Shown here piece by piece: positions 1 to 7,374 of a stretch of 21,397 nt of DNA. Source of the stretch: an uncultured Bacilli bacterium (GTDB taxonomy: Bacteria; Bacillota_I; Bacilli_A; RFN20; CAG-288); contig CAOSOP010000005.1 in the NCBI GenBank assembly GCA_948525355.1, forward strand, positions 1 to 21,397. Direction: 5' to 3'. The notes below the pieces were generated by a model, which saw nothing but the letters and a program-made list of their open reading frames with translations, was not told the origin of the DNA and made no database searches. A program made the position numbers and the translations under genes. The first letter of the stretch is position 1, and every line of letters begins with the position of its first letter.

Positions 1-1
1 G

Positions 2-265
2 ATAAATCTAGGAAACAACTTTATTTCGAATTTAGAAGTTGTTTCTGCGTTAAACACCTTGAATTTAAGCACTAATTCGTTGCACTATAATCATGCAAAC
101 TGCACATCAAGGTTCTATCCAAAAGTTTATTTAAGTACGCTTCAAAGTGTCGCATTACAGTGGAATTATGACTCACAAAAGTACGCAAACAAGCCCATTC
201 AAAAACCCTCAACCTGGCCGGAAGTGAAGCCGCAAAAAGGCGACTTTGAAGACATCATAAACTAG
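2..265 (+). CDS. 3' end of an unrecognised repeated-module protein (copy C, partial)
   Basis: The reading frame is already open at base 2 and ends at TAG 263-265, so only about 87 C-terminal residues are visible and the gene starts outside the window. The text contains SNLEVVSALN, a central RFYPKVYLSTLQ and the tail YANKPIQKPSTWP...PQKG. The same pattern occurs on the minus strand at 19291-19707, where SNLEVVSKLN, RYYPKVYIGTSQ and the identical YANKPIQKPSTWP are found. Overall amino-acid identity is moderate, but bases 181-219 are identical to 19328-19366 (reverse strand). There is no transmembrane segment and only one Cys. I do not recognise the family. It may be a complete gene's end or a cassette fragment; the window edge prevents a decision. 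Confidence 0.6.
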   Translation: MNLGNNFISNLEVVSALNTLNLSTNSLHYNHANCTSRFYPKVYLSTLQSVALQWNYDSQKYANKPIQKPSTWPEVKPQKGDFEDIIN

Positions 266-317
266 TTTATTATAAAAATCCATACAAATGATAATACTAA
301 GGATATGAGGTGAAACA

Positions 318-1622
318 ATGAAAATTAAAGATATACACGCAATACAAATTCTTTCTTCTAGAGGCTATCCAACGATAAGAACAAAAGTGATACTTGATGA
401 TGATAGTTTTGGAATTGCTGATGTTCCTTCAGGTGCAAGTAAAGGAAAAAATGAGGCACTTGAACTAATTGATAAAGATGAAAATGTATATCGTGGATTA
501 TCGGTTTATAAAGCTATTAATAATATTAACAAAGTAATATGCAAATCATTAAAAGGAATGGATATCAGCACAAGTTTAGTAGCTGATTTAAAGCTCAACT
601 CGCTCGATTCAACCGAGCAAAAAAGCAAGCTTGGTGCTAATGCGATTTTATCTACTAGTATCGCTATAGCTAAGGCCTTAGCAAAATCAAATAAAATGGA
701 GCTGTTTCAAAGTTTAGATGAAATTAAGAATATATATTCTCTTCCAGTACCAATGTTAAACATTATTAATGGTGGGATGCATGCTTCTAATAATATTGAT
801 ATTCAAGAATTTATGATCCTTCCAGTTGGTGCGGATAGCTTTTCTGATGCTATCAGAATGGCATCAGAAATATATATGAGCTTAAAAGGAAAACTCTCAA
901 GCAAAAACCTTTTAGGAGGTGTTGGTGATGAAGGTGGATTCGCACCAAACTTAGGTTCAGATGAAGAAGCTCTTGATTTAATAATGGATTCTATAAAAGA
1001 TGCTGGTTATATTCCTGGTAAGGATGTATTAATAAGTCTCGATGTCGCAGCAAGTTCATGGAAAGTAGAGAATGAAGATTTATATGTATTTCCAAAATCA
1101 AAAAAACAATTTACTACTGATGAATTAATACGGTTTTACGAACAACTGATTTATAAGTATCCTATATTCTCTATTGAAGATGGATTAGATGAAACAGATT
1201 ATTCAGGCTGGATTAAATTTAATCAACTGCTTAAAGATAAACTTGTTCTTATTGGCGATGATCTTTATGTCACCAATTATAATTTATTAAAACGTGGAAT
1301 TGATGAAAACTGGTCGAATGGTATATTGATTAAACCAAATCAGATAGGAACTGTGACTGAGACTATCACTACGATAAATCTCGCAAAAGAAAATAATTTC
1401 ATCTATATTGTTTCTCATAGATCTGGCGATACCAGTGATAGTTTTATTTCTGATTTAGCAGTAGCAAAAAACGCACTGCTAATTAAAGCAGGAGCTCCTT
1501 GCCGATCTGAGCGTGTCGAAAAATACAATAGGCTTCTTGAAATAGAAGATATGTATGAAACTGAATATAACGGGAAAAAGATATCAAAAATATTCTCTAG
1601 TTTTTCTTCTTACCGATTTTAA
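318..1622 (+). CDS. eno: Enolase (phosphopyruvate hydratase), divergent
   Basis: Enolase interconverts 2-phosphoglycerate and phosphoenolpyruvate in glycolysis in the cytoplasm. The 434 residues match the usual family length. The expected catalytic and Mg residues are present: VPSGASKG loop near 36-43, H155, E164 in DIQEF, E205 in GDEGGFAPN, D242 in LDVAAS, E287 in SIEDGLDE, D314 in GDDLYVTN, K339 in ILIKPNQIGT, SHRSG at 366-370 and K390. Several normally near-invariant positions differ: SRGNPT reads SRGYPT, GGSHADNN reads GGMHASNN and SHRSGET reads SHRSGDT. The start ATG follows a GAGGTG ribosome site at 306-311. It is not next to other glycolytic genes. Its 3' end overlaps convergent cotE by 26 bases. 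It is certainly an enolase-fold gene; whether it is the main glycolytic enolase or a second divergent copy is open. Confidence 0.95.
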   Translation: MKIKDIHAIQILSSRGYPTIRTKVILDDDSFGIADVPSGASKGKNEALELIDKDENVYRGLSVYKAINNINKVICKSLKGMDISTSLVADLKLNSLDSTEQKSKLGANAILSTSIAIAKALAKSNKMELFQSLDEIKNIYSLPVPMLNIINGGMHASNNIDIQEFMILPVGADSFSDAIRMASEIYMSLKGKLSSKNLLGGVGDEGGFAPNLGSDEEALDLIMDSIKDAGYIPGKDVLISLDVAASSWKVENEDLYVFPKSKKQFTTDELIRFYEQLIYKYPIFSIEDGLDETDYSGWIKFNQLLKDKLVLIGDDLYVTNYNLLKRGIDENWSNGILIKPNQIGTVTETITTINLAKENNFIYIVSHRSGDTSDSFISDLAVAKNALLIKAGAPCRSERVEKYNRLLEIEDMYETEYNGKKISKIFSSFSSYRF

Positions 1623-2118
1623 GATATTCAGGATTGATATTTAAAAGCATTTCCTCATCAAGACTTAGGTCTGCTCCACCCTTATCGGCACAAACAACAA
1701 CTAAAATTGCTTCAGCAAAGATATCAATTAGATACTCAGATTCAATTAAGATTTCTAATTTTCCATCTTTAAGTTCAAGTTTAGAACATGTTGGATAGTG
1801 TTTAACGATTGTTTTGAGATATAGATCATCATTTAATGTGATGATATTCTTATATGCGGAATTTACAAGTTCATCAAATTCAACACGCTCACGCTTTACT
1901 TCACTCTTTTGATCATCGTCTAAAGCTAGCCACATCTCTATATCATAACTACCTCTAATATGAAGTTCTCGACCGATATTATAAGTTTCATATTTATGAT
2001 TAATAATCCAACAGCCCAAGGCTTTGGATATATTGCTACCTAGATCAATCGATAGTTCTTTAGCAAAAAATTGATGACCTTTTCCGATCAAAGTCTTTAC
2101 AGCCACTTCAGTATTCAT
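1597..2118 (-). CDS. cotE: Spore outer-coat morphogenetic protein CotE
   Basis: CotE directs assembly of the outer spore coat on the mother-cell side of the developing spore. The 173 residues carry the family hallmarks: LGCWIINHKY at 34-43, GSYDIEMW near 56-63, and a C-terminal INPEYL where B. subtilis CotE has INPEFL. The acidic run that precedes this tail in B. subtilis is much shorter here. The ATG follows a GAGGTG site. The gene is last in the order spoVS-miaB-ricA-cotE, the same relative order as in B. subtilis. The 41-base gap from ricA contains a weak candidate mother-cell promoter (AC near 2158-2159, CATA at 2141-2138). The stop lies inside the 3' end of the enolase gene. Its presence implies sporulation. 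Confidence 0.9.
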   Translation of the reverse strand: MNTEVAVKTLIGKGHQFFAKELSIDLGSNISKALGCWIINHKYETYNIGRELHIRGSYDIEMWLALDDDQKSEVKRERVEFDELVNSAYKNIITLNDDLYLKTIVKHYPTCSKLELKDGKLEILIESEYLIDIFAEAILVVVCADKGGADLSLDEEMLLNINPEYLKIGKKKN

Positions 2119-2159
2119 ATATCACCTCAATAATAGATATGAATCAATAGCCTAAATGT

Positions 2160-2480
2160 TTACTCATTGGAAAGCATGTCTACTAATGGTTTTGTCACTT
2201 CTTTAAGTTCTTCTTTATATAAATTATAATTTACGATAAGAGGGTGGTTATCGTATTTAGCCTCTAATTCTTTAACTTTAAGTATCTGCTCACTTAATCT
2301 TATATGATCATTCTTTAAATCCTTTATTTTTCCTTTTTCTAACTTGATAGTATCCATAAGTTCACTTAATTCTTTAGAATTCTCTATTGCTTTTTTTGTA
2401 TTCAAAAACAGCTTATATACTTCAAGTTCCTCAAACGATTCAATCAAATACTTAACACCTTCTTCGATATTATTTTTCAA
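2160..2480 (-). CDS. ricA: RicA/YmcA-like protein (Com_YlbF family)
   Basis: A 106-residue, strongly helical and highly charged protein of the YlbF/YmcA family. In B. subtilis, RicA with RicF and RicT promotes mRNA maturation by RNase Y and affects sporulation, competence and biofilm formation. Assignment to RicA rather than RicF rests partly on its position between miaB and cotE, as in B. subtilis. The start is TTG at 2480-2478, preceded by AGGAGAG inside the end of miaB; the two genes overlap by 11 bases, suggesting translational coupling. The protein is shorter than B. subtilis YmcA (about 143 residues) and contains no cysteine, although the B. subtilis complex binds iron-sulphur clusters through cysteines. 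The family call is firm; the RicA call is likely. Confidence 0.82.
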   Translation of the reverse strand: MKNNIEEGVKYLIESFEELEVYKLFLNTKKAIENSKELSELMDTIKLEKGKIKDLKNDHIRLSEQILKVKELEAKYDNHPLIVNYNLYKEELKEVTKPLVDMLSNE

Positions 2481-3909
2481 TTAACTCTCCTATATAACTA
2501 TATGTATGACTTTCAATTATCTTAACTTTTTTAATCTTACCAATTAATGAAGGATCGGCCTTTACATGAACCAAACGATTATACTCATCATAACCTTTAA
2601 TAAATCCAATTACATCATCAATCGAATCAAACAACACTTCAACTATACTATTAACACATTTCTTTCCATCAATAGTTGCCTCTTCATCGACAACTTTTGC
2701 TAAACGATTAAACCTATCCTGTTTAATTTCAGGGGTTAAATTATCAACCATTCTGCTCGCTGGAGTTCCAACTCGTGGCGAATAGATAAATGTATATGCA
2801 GAAGCGAAATGAAGTTCTTTAACTATGCTTAATGTTTCAAGAAAATCTTCTTCAGTTTCGGTTGGAAACGCAACAATAATATCAGTTGTTAATCGAACAT
2901 CACTTACATATGATCTTAACATCTTTACTAAATTAATGTATTCCTCTCGACTATAACGCCTATTCATCTTGTTTAGCACATTTGTCGAGCCAGATTGCAT
3001 TGGTAAATGAAGTGCTGGCATAATATTTTTATACTTAGCCATAACTTTAAAGACATTCTCTTTAAAATCAGCAGGATGTGGAGAGGTAAATCTTATTCTA
3101 GGTATTCCAGTTAAAGCAACTTGCTCTAATAAATATGCAAAATCATATTCTTGATTATCAAAATCAAGTCCATAGGCATTAACATTTTGTCCTAAAAGAG
3201 TTACTTCCATAAATCCTTTTTCTTTAAGTCTCTTTACTTCTTCTACAACACACTCAACTTTTCTGCTTCTTTGCTGACCTCTTGTATAAGGTACGATGCA
3301 ATAAGTACAAAACTTATCACATCCATACATAATATTTACGAAAGCCTTATATGTATCAAATCTCGCTTCAGGATACTCCTCAACAACAGTATCAACTGTA
3401 CTTGTAACATTAAAAACTCTTGCTTTTTCTTTGACACAGTTTTCAATTAATGAGTAAATCTCGTGGATATTGTGTGTTCCAAAAACGAGATTCAAATGCT
3501 TGTTTGTCGCAACTAAATCTTTTAAAGGCTCACTTTCATGTGCCATACATCCACAAAGTCCTATTATCAAATCAGGATTTTGACGGCTCAAAGGTTTAAG
3601 ACGACCAAGTTCTCCTCTAATTCTTGTTTCAGCATGCTCTCTTATCGCACATGTATTAAAAATAATAATATCTGCCGAAGCTTCATTATCAGCTAACTCC
3701 ATATTTAACAAATTAAAGTATGCAGTTAAAATTTCGGAGTCACGAACATTCGCTTGACATCCATAAGTCTTGATAAAATATTTTTTTCCTTTTGCCCAAT
3801 CGCATAAAAAAGAGGAAGGAACGATATTGCCACTCAAACGAATTGCTTCACCCTTTTTCCTCATTCCTGCTTTTTTTTGATCAGGCCAACTGATCACTTT
3901 TTCTTTCAT
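2470..3909 (-). CDS. miaB: tRNA-2-methylthio-N6-isopentenyladenosine synthase MiaB
   Basis: MiaB is a radical-SAM methylthiotransferase that adds the 2-methylthio group to i6A37 of tRNAs reading UNN codons. The 479 residues show an N-terminal extension of about 40 residues, then the UPF0004 domain with three cluster cysteines (C51 in YGCQAN, C87 in FNTCAIRE, C121 in GCMA). The radical-SAM CxxxCxxC follows (C197, C201, C204 in GCDKFCTYCIVPYTRG), with a C-terminal TRAM-like domain after about residue 410. The N-terminal extension resembles that of Bacillus MiaB. The start codon overlaps the spoVS stop by one base (TAATG), and its own end overlaps ricA, so it is in the middle of a tightly packed operon. 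Confidence 0.95.
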   Translation of the reverse strand: MKEKVISWPDQKKAGMRKKGEAIRLSGNIVPSSFLCDWAKGKKYFIKTYGCQANVRDSEILTAYFNLLNMELADNEASADIIIFNTCAIREHAETRIRGELGRLKPLSRQNPDLIIGLCGCMAHESEPLKDLVATNKHLNLVFGTHNIHEIYSLIENCVKEKARVFNVTSTVDTVVEEYPEARFDTYKAFVNIMYGCDKFCTYCIVPYTRGQQRSRKVECVVEEVKRLKEKGFMEVTLLGQNVNAYGLDFDNQEYDFAYLLEQVALTGIPRIRFTSPHPADFKENVFKVMAKYKNIMPALHLPMQSGSTNVLNKMNRRYSREEYINLVKMLRSYVSDVRLTTDIIVAFPTETEEDFLETLSIVKELHFASAYTFIYSPRVGTPASRMVDNLTPEIKQDRFNRLAKVVDEEATIDGKKCVNSIVEVLFDSIDDVIGFIKGYDEYNRLVHVKADPSLIGKIKKVKIIESHTYSYIGELIEK

Positions 3910-4208
3910 TACTTCTCTACTTTTCTACTTAAAACTTTAAATTTATATACTTCTTGATGCTCTTCAGATTCTTCACCATCTTTATTCTTTACTACTACAT
4001 TGTTTTCAACTTCAATATCAGTATAAATTTCAATACCTTCTTCTGATAGAAAACGACGAGCTATTGACAAGCCTCGAACAGATTGTACTAATGATCTAAA
4101 GCCAACGCAAGAAACTAAAGTCGTTCCGTTTTCTCTAATTGCTGCACAAATCGCACCGGCTAATTTGCTCTGACTAGTATTGCTACTAACTTTGATTAAT
4201 TCAAGCAT
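3909..4208 (-). CDS. spoVS: Stage V sporulation protein S
   Basis: SpoVS is a small Alba-like protein needed for progress to late sporulation in B. subtilis. The 99 residues match the family from the N terminus (LIKVSSNTSQSKLAGAICAA, where B. subtilis has EILKVSAKSSPNSVAGALAG) through the central GFRSLVQSVRGLSIAR segment. The family is usually about 86 residues; the extra length is a charged insertion near residues 68-85 before a final beta strand. The ATG follows a GAGGTGG site. It is the first gene of the spoVS-miaB-ricA-cotE operon and has a near-consensus promoter directly upstream. Confidence 0.93.
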   Translation of the reverse strand: MLELIKVSSNTSQSKLAGAICAAIRENGTTLVSCVGFRSLVQSVRGLSIARRFLSEEGIEIYTDIEVENNVVVKNKDGEESEEHQEVYKFKVLSRKVEK

Positions 4209-4227
4209 AATTCCACCTCATAGATAT

Positions 4228-4257
4228 ATTATACCTCGATATATTTTTTATTTTCAA
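4228..4257 (-). promoter_or_regulatory. Sigma-A-type promoter for spoVS operon
   Basis: On the minus strand TTGAAA (4257-4252) is separated by 18 bases from TATAAT (4233-4228). The predicted start site lies about 12 bases before the spoVS ATG, leaving just room for the GAGGTGG ribosome site. Confidence 0.7.
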
Positions 4258-4306
4258 CAAAATAAATTTAGCACAAATCACATGACATTCATATAAATAA
4301 TACGTA

Positions 4307-4498
4307 ATGAGAAATTTAATAAATTTAGAAGTAAACGAATGTACAAAAGTTTTAAACAATAGTACAGGTCATATCGATATTATTCCTTTTAGCATGGTTA
4401 AAATAATTAAAAAATATAATAAATGTGTGCTTATAGATTTAGATGGTGCATTAAAAATACTTAATTATGATGATATTAAAAAAATTATTGTTAAATAA
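4307..4498 (+). CDS. Small hypothetical protein
   Basis: A 63-residue frame with regular charged and hydrophobic alternation, including KKYNKCVLIDLDGALKIL. It has no signal peptide or transmembrane segment and no family I recognise. No clear ribosome site precedes the ATG. In its favour, it is the only plus-strand frame in the gap between spoVS and the transporter. It also ends 12 bases before a convincing plus-strand terminator (4511-4558) that would otherwise have no gene to serve. It is divergent from spoVS. It may be a real small gene with weak initiation, or a short transcript with another role. Confidence 0.45.
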   Translation: MRNLINLEVNECTKVLNNSTGHIDIIPFSMVKIIKKYNKCVLIDLDGALKILNYDDIKKIIVK

Positions 4499-4510
4499 AA
4501 CCTATCATAA

Positions 4511-4558
4511 GTGAAGCAACTTGTATCTTAGCATTAAAGTTGTTTCATACATTTTTTT
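4511..4558 (+). terminator. Intrinsic terminator of the small gene; recurring hairpin type
   Basis: GAAGCAACTT (4513-4522) pairs with AAGTTGTTTC (4537-4546) around a 14-base loop, with one G-U pair, followed after five bases by a run of seven T (4552-4558). The same stem and loop length recur at 7329-7362 and 12596-12631. Confidence 0.8.
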
Positions 4559-4699
4559 CTTTATATAAACGCTTGTTCATTGAAGAACTTATTCTTAATA
4601 CTTCCTTTTTCAATTCGTTTATTACATACTTCAACACTTATACTAGCCCAATATACTCACCAAAAATTAATTTATTACTAAAATATAGTAGGTGATAAT

Positions 4700-5437
4700 T
4701 TGAATAAGACAATCGTTAATTTTGAACACGTAAACAAAAAGTTTTACAACAAAAAATCAGAAATCAAAGTCATAGATGATATGAACTTCCATGTTGATGA
4801 AGGTGAAATAATCGCTCTTGTCGGTCCTTCTGGTGCGGGAAAGACAACAATATTAAACTTAATATCCCGTCTAATCGATAATGATGATGGTAAGATAAGT
4901 ATCGATGCATCTTTAGGATATATGTTCCAAAAAGATAATTTATTTGAATGGCTTACTATATATAAAAACATCATTCTTGGTTTAGGAATTAAAAGAAAGA
5001 TAACTAAAGAAGATCAGATAGAAGTTGAAAATATGGCCAAAAGGTATGGACTATACGATTTTTTAGACTATTATCCTAGTCAATTATCCGGTGGAATGAG
5101 ACAAAAAGTTGCGTTGATGAGAACACTTCTTTTAAAACCAAATCTACTTCTGCTTGATGAACCTTTCTCCGCTCTTGATTATGTCACAAGATTAGATTTA
5201 GAAGAGGAAATATTCACTGTTTTAAGAAACTTAAATATATCTGCCATCATAGTAACGCACGATATTGCTGAAGCTATAGTTTTATCTAACCGTATATATG
5301 TTTTATCTTCAAGGCCTTGTACGGTCAAAAAAGAATATATTTTAGAAAAAGAATTTAGTGATTCACTACCATCAAAAACACGAATGTTGCCAAAATTTCA
5401 GTATTATTTCCAAGACATTGTGGAGACACTAAAATGA
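4700..5437 (+). CDS. NitT/TauT-type ABC transporter, ATP-binding protein
   Basis: The cytoplasmic ATPase of an importer of the nitrate/sulfonate/thiamine-precursor class. The 245 residues contain Walker A GPSGAGKT (near 42-49), Q-loop YMFQKDNLFEWL, signature LSGGMRQKVALMR, Walker B LLLLDEPFSALD and the switch histidine in VTHDIAEA, so the protein should be active. The start is TTG at 4700, chosen because AGGTGAT lies a few bases upstream and no other start precedes the first beta strand. The stop TGA overlaps the permease ATG (ATGA), a translationally coupled arrangement. The substrate cannot be told from the ATPase. Confidence 0.93.
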   Translation: MNKTIVNFEHVNKKFYNKKSEIKVIDDMNFHVDEGEIIALVGPSGAGKTTILNLISRLIDNDDGKISIDASLGYMFQKDNLFEWLTIYKNIILGLGIKRKITKEDQIEVENMAKRYGLYDFLDYYPSQLSGGMRQKVALMRTLLLKPNLLLLDEPFSALDYVTRLDLEEEIFTVLRNLNISAIIVTHDIAEAIVLSNRIYVLSSRPCTVKKEYILEKEFSDSLPSKTRMLPKFQYYFQDIVETLK

Positions 5438-6273
5438 AAAGAAAACCGATAAAAAATCTAAAAGACTATCAAAAAAGACAACGAGTCGACCATTTAATAA
5501 CAATTCTTTTCCGTGTTTTTATTATCATTGCGTTCTTCGGATTATGGGAACTTGGATCATATACAGGTTTTTTAAGTGAATTTCTTGTAAGCAAGCCAAC
5601 CGCCATATTTGATCTTTTCATCACTTATATGAAATCTGGCGAACTATTAAAACACGTTGGTATATCCTTATACGAAACCTTTCTTGGATTAGCAATTGGA
5701 ACGATAAGTGGATTGATAATCGCCATCGTGCTCTATCTATTTCCCAAAGCCTATGAAATATTAGATCCATATTTAGTTGTCTTAAATGCTCTGCCCAAAA
5801 CTGCACTCGCACCAGTTTTAATCATCTGGATTGGAACTGGTGTAAAAGGGATAGTAGCTGTTTCAGTTACACTATCCATAGTTGTAACCATTATTTCCGC
5901 CTATACATATTTTATAGGTGTTGATAAAGAGAAGGTCAGAATGCTAAAAACGATGAATGCTAATAAACTGCAGATTTTGACCAAACTCGTTCTTCCACAG
6001 AACTACGCCAATCTTGTTTCAATAGTTAAGATAAACATCGGGTTGGCCTGGGTTGGAGTTATTGTTGGAGAGTTTTTGGTTTCACGCGGCGGTATTGGTT
6101 ACCTTGTGGTCTATGGTGGACAAGTTTTCAAACTAGACCTTGTTATGATGGGTGTAATAATACTTGCGGTTATCGCCTTCCTAATGTATGAAGTACTAAA
6201 TCTAATAGAAAAATATTTAAAACACGATAAGAGTCAAAGAAAAAGAAAAAAGAAAGGAAAAAATGAAAAGTAG
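5434..6273 (+). CDS. NitT/TauT-type ABC transporter, permease
   Basis: An integral membrane subunit (279 residues) with an N-terminal basic segment, about six hydrophobic spans and the EAA-type coupling loop near residues 170-200 (KTMNANKLQILTKLVLPQNY), typical of the TauC/SsuC family. LPKTALAPVLIIWIGTG and the later GEFLVSRGGIGYL are also characteristic. The C terminus is a long run of Lys and Arg. It overlaps the ATPase by 4 bases and the binding protein by 11, so the three genes form one operon and one importer. Confidence 0.93.
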   Translation: MKRKPIKNLKDYQKRQRVDHLITILFRVFIIIAFFGLWELGSYTGFLSEFLVSKPTAIFDLFITYMKSGELLKHVGISLYETFLGLAIGTISGLIIAIVLYLFPKAYEILDPYLVVLNALPKTALAPVLIIWIGTGVKGIVAVSVTLSIVVTIISAYTYFIGVDKEKVRMLKTMNANKLQILTKLVLPQNYANLVSIVKINIGLAWVGVIVGEFLVSRGGIGYLVVYGGQVFKLDLVMMGVIILAVIAFLMYEVLNLIEKYLKHDKSQRKRKKKGKNEK

Positions 6274-7264
6274 AAAAGCATTAATACTATCATTACTTGT
6301 TATGATGACTTCCCCTTTAGCATCTTGTAACAAAAATGAAAACGAAATAGTTGTGGCAGAAGTCACTCACTCAATATTCTACGCGCCACAATATGTCGCC
6401 AAAAATCTCGGATATTTTAGTGAGCTTGGACTTGATGTTGATTTTATCACCACACCTGGAGCTGATAAAACAATGGCTGCTCTTTTATCAGGTGATGCTG
6501 ATATTGGACTCATGGGACCTGAGGCAAGTATATATATTGAACAACAAGGTGCAAAAGATTATGCCGTCAACTTTTCTAAACTCACACAAAAAGATGGTTC
6601 TTTCCTTTTAGGACGTGAAGAGGATAAAAACTTCACTTTCGACAAACTTAAAGGAAAGACAATAATCGGTGGAAGAAAAGGCGGAATGCCTGAAATGGTT
6701 TTAGAATATGTTCTAAAATCACATGGTTTAGATGCAAGACAAGATGATGCAACGGCCGAGGTAAATATTAGAACCGATGTTCAATTCGACGTTATGGGTG
6801 GTGTATTCGTTTCTGGTCAAAGTGATTATGTCGCTTTGTTTGAACCCGCTGCCTCACAGGTTGTCAATAATGGTAATGGACATATCGTCGCATCTTTAGG
6901 AAAAGAGAGTGGAATCATTCCTTATACAGCATATTCGACTTTAAAATCAAAAATATCGAAAAAAGAAGATATGATTAAAAAGTTTAACAAGGCAATAAAA
7001 AAAGGAATCGATTTTGTTAAAAACAATGATCCAGAAGTAATAGCTGATGCTATAAGCAAAGACTTCCTCTCTTCGCCAAAAGAAGAATTGATATCTATAA
7101 TTAAAAACTACAAAGATATCGATGCCTATGCTGAAGATCAAAGAATAAGCAAAGAAGAATTCGACAAACTAGTCTCTATCATTAAAATGGCGAAAGAATT
7201 AGATGAAAATGTCGTTCCTGATTATAATAAACTTGTGAACAATAGTCTAATAGAAGATATGTAA
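6263..7264 (+). CDS. NMT1/SsuA-like substrate-binding lipoprotein
   Basis: The extracytoplasmic binding subunit of the importer. The 333 residues start with a lipoprotein signal peptide: basic MKSRK, a hydrophobic stretch, then lipobox LASC with lipidated C22. The mature part begins with the NMT1/SsuA signature SIFYAPQYVAKNLGYFSELG and contains GADKTMAALLSGDADIGLMG and the hinge-region LKGKTIIGGRKGGMP. The ATG follows AAAGGA (6253-6258) inside the permease end. Family members bind pyrimidine precursors of thiamine, sulfonates, nitrate or riboflavin-like ligands. No TPP or FMN riboswitch was seen upstream, so the ligand is undetermined. Confidence 0.92.
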   Translation: MKSRKALILSLLVMMTSPLASCNKNENEIVVAEVTHSIFYAPQYVAKNLGYFSELGLDVDFITTPGADKTMAALLSGDADIGLMGPEASIYIEQQGAKDYAVNFSKLTQKDGSFLLGREEDKNFTFDKLKGKTIIGGRKGGMPEMVLEYVLKSHGLDARQDDATAEVNIRTDVQFDVMGGVFVSGQSDYVALFEPAASQVVNNGNGHIVASLGKESGIIPYTAYSTLKSKISKKEDMIKKFNKAIKKGIDFVKNNDPEVIADAISKDFLSSPKEELISIIKNYKDIDAYAEDQRISKEEFDKLVSIIKMAKELDENVVPDYNKLVNNSLIEDM

Positions 7265-7271
7265 AAAGCGT

Positions 7272-7302
7272 GAACTTGAATTATATATTCAAGTTCTTTT
7301 TT
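7272..7302 (+). terminator. Terminator of the transporter operon, probably bidirectional
   Basis: A perfect 10-bp stem, GAACTTGAAT (7272-7281) and ATTCAAGTTC (7287-7296), with a 5-base loop is followed by six T (7297-7302). On the minus strand the same hairpin is followed by ACGCTTTTT, so it could also stop addBA transcripts. Confidence 0.9.
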
Positions 7303-7328
7303 ATTACATATATGTGATAAATATCGAA

Positions 7329-7362
7329 GAAACAACTTATATGAATAAAATAAAGTTGCTTC
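7329..7362 (-). terminator. Hairpin after addA, recurring type
   Basis: On the minus strand GAAGCAACTT (7362-7353) pairs with AAGTTGTTTC (7338-7329) around a 14-base loop, 12 bases beyond the addA stop. It lacks a good T run, so it may be an mRNA 3'-end stabiliser or a weak terminator backed up by the hairpin at 7272-7296. Confidence 0.55.
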
Positions 7363-7374
7363 AAATTGTTTAAC

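Noticed and set aside
12..45. Inverted repeat GAAACAACTT-14-AAGTTGTTTC as a terminator at the left end
   Set aside because: It lies inside an open coding frame (residues NNF to VVS of module C) that continues 200 bases further, and there is no T run. The partial match in module A fits shared coding ancestry, so it is mentioned only in the repeat finding.
4559..4699. TPP riboswitch upstream of the NMT1-type transporter
   Set aside because: No CTGAGA-type core or supporting helices were found in the A+T-rich leader.
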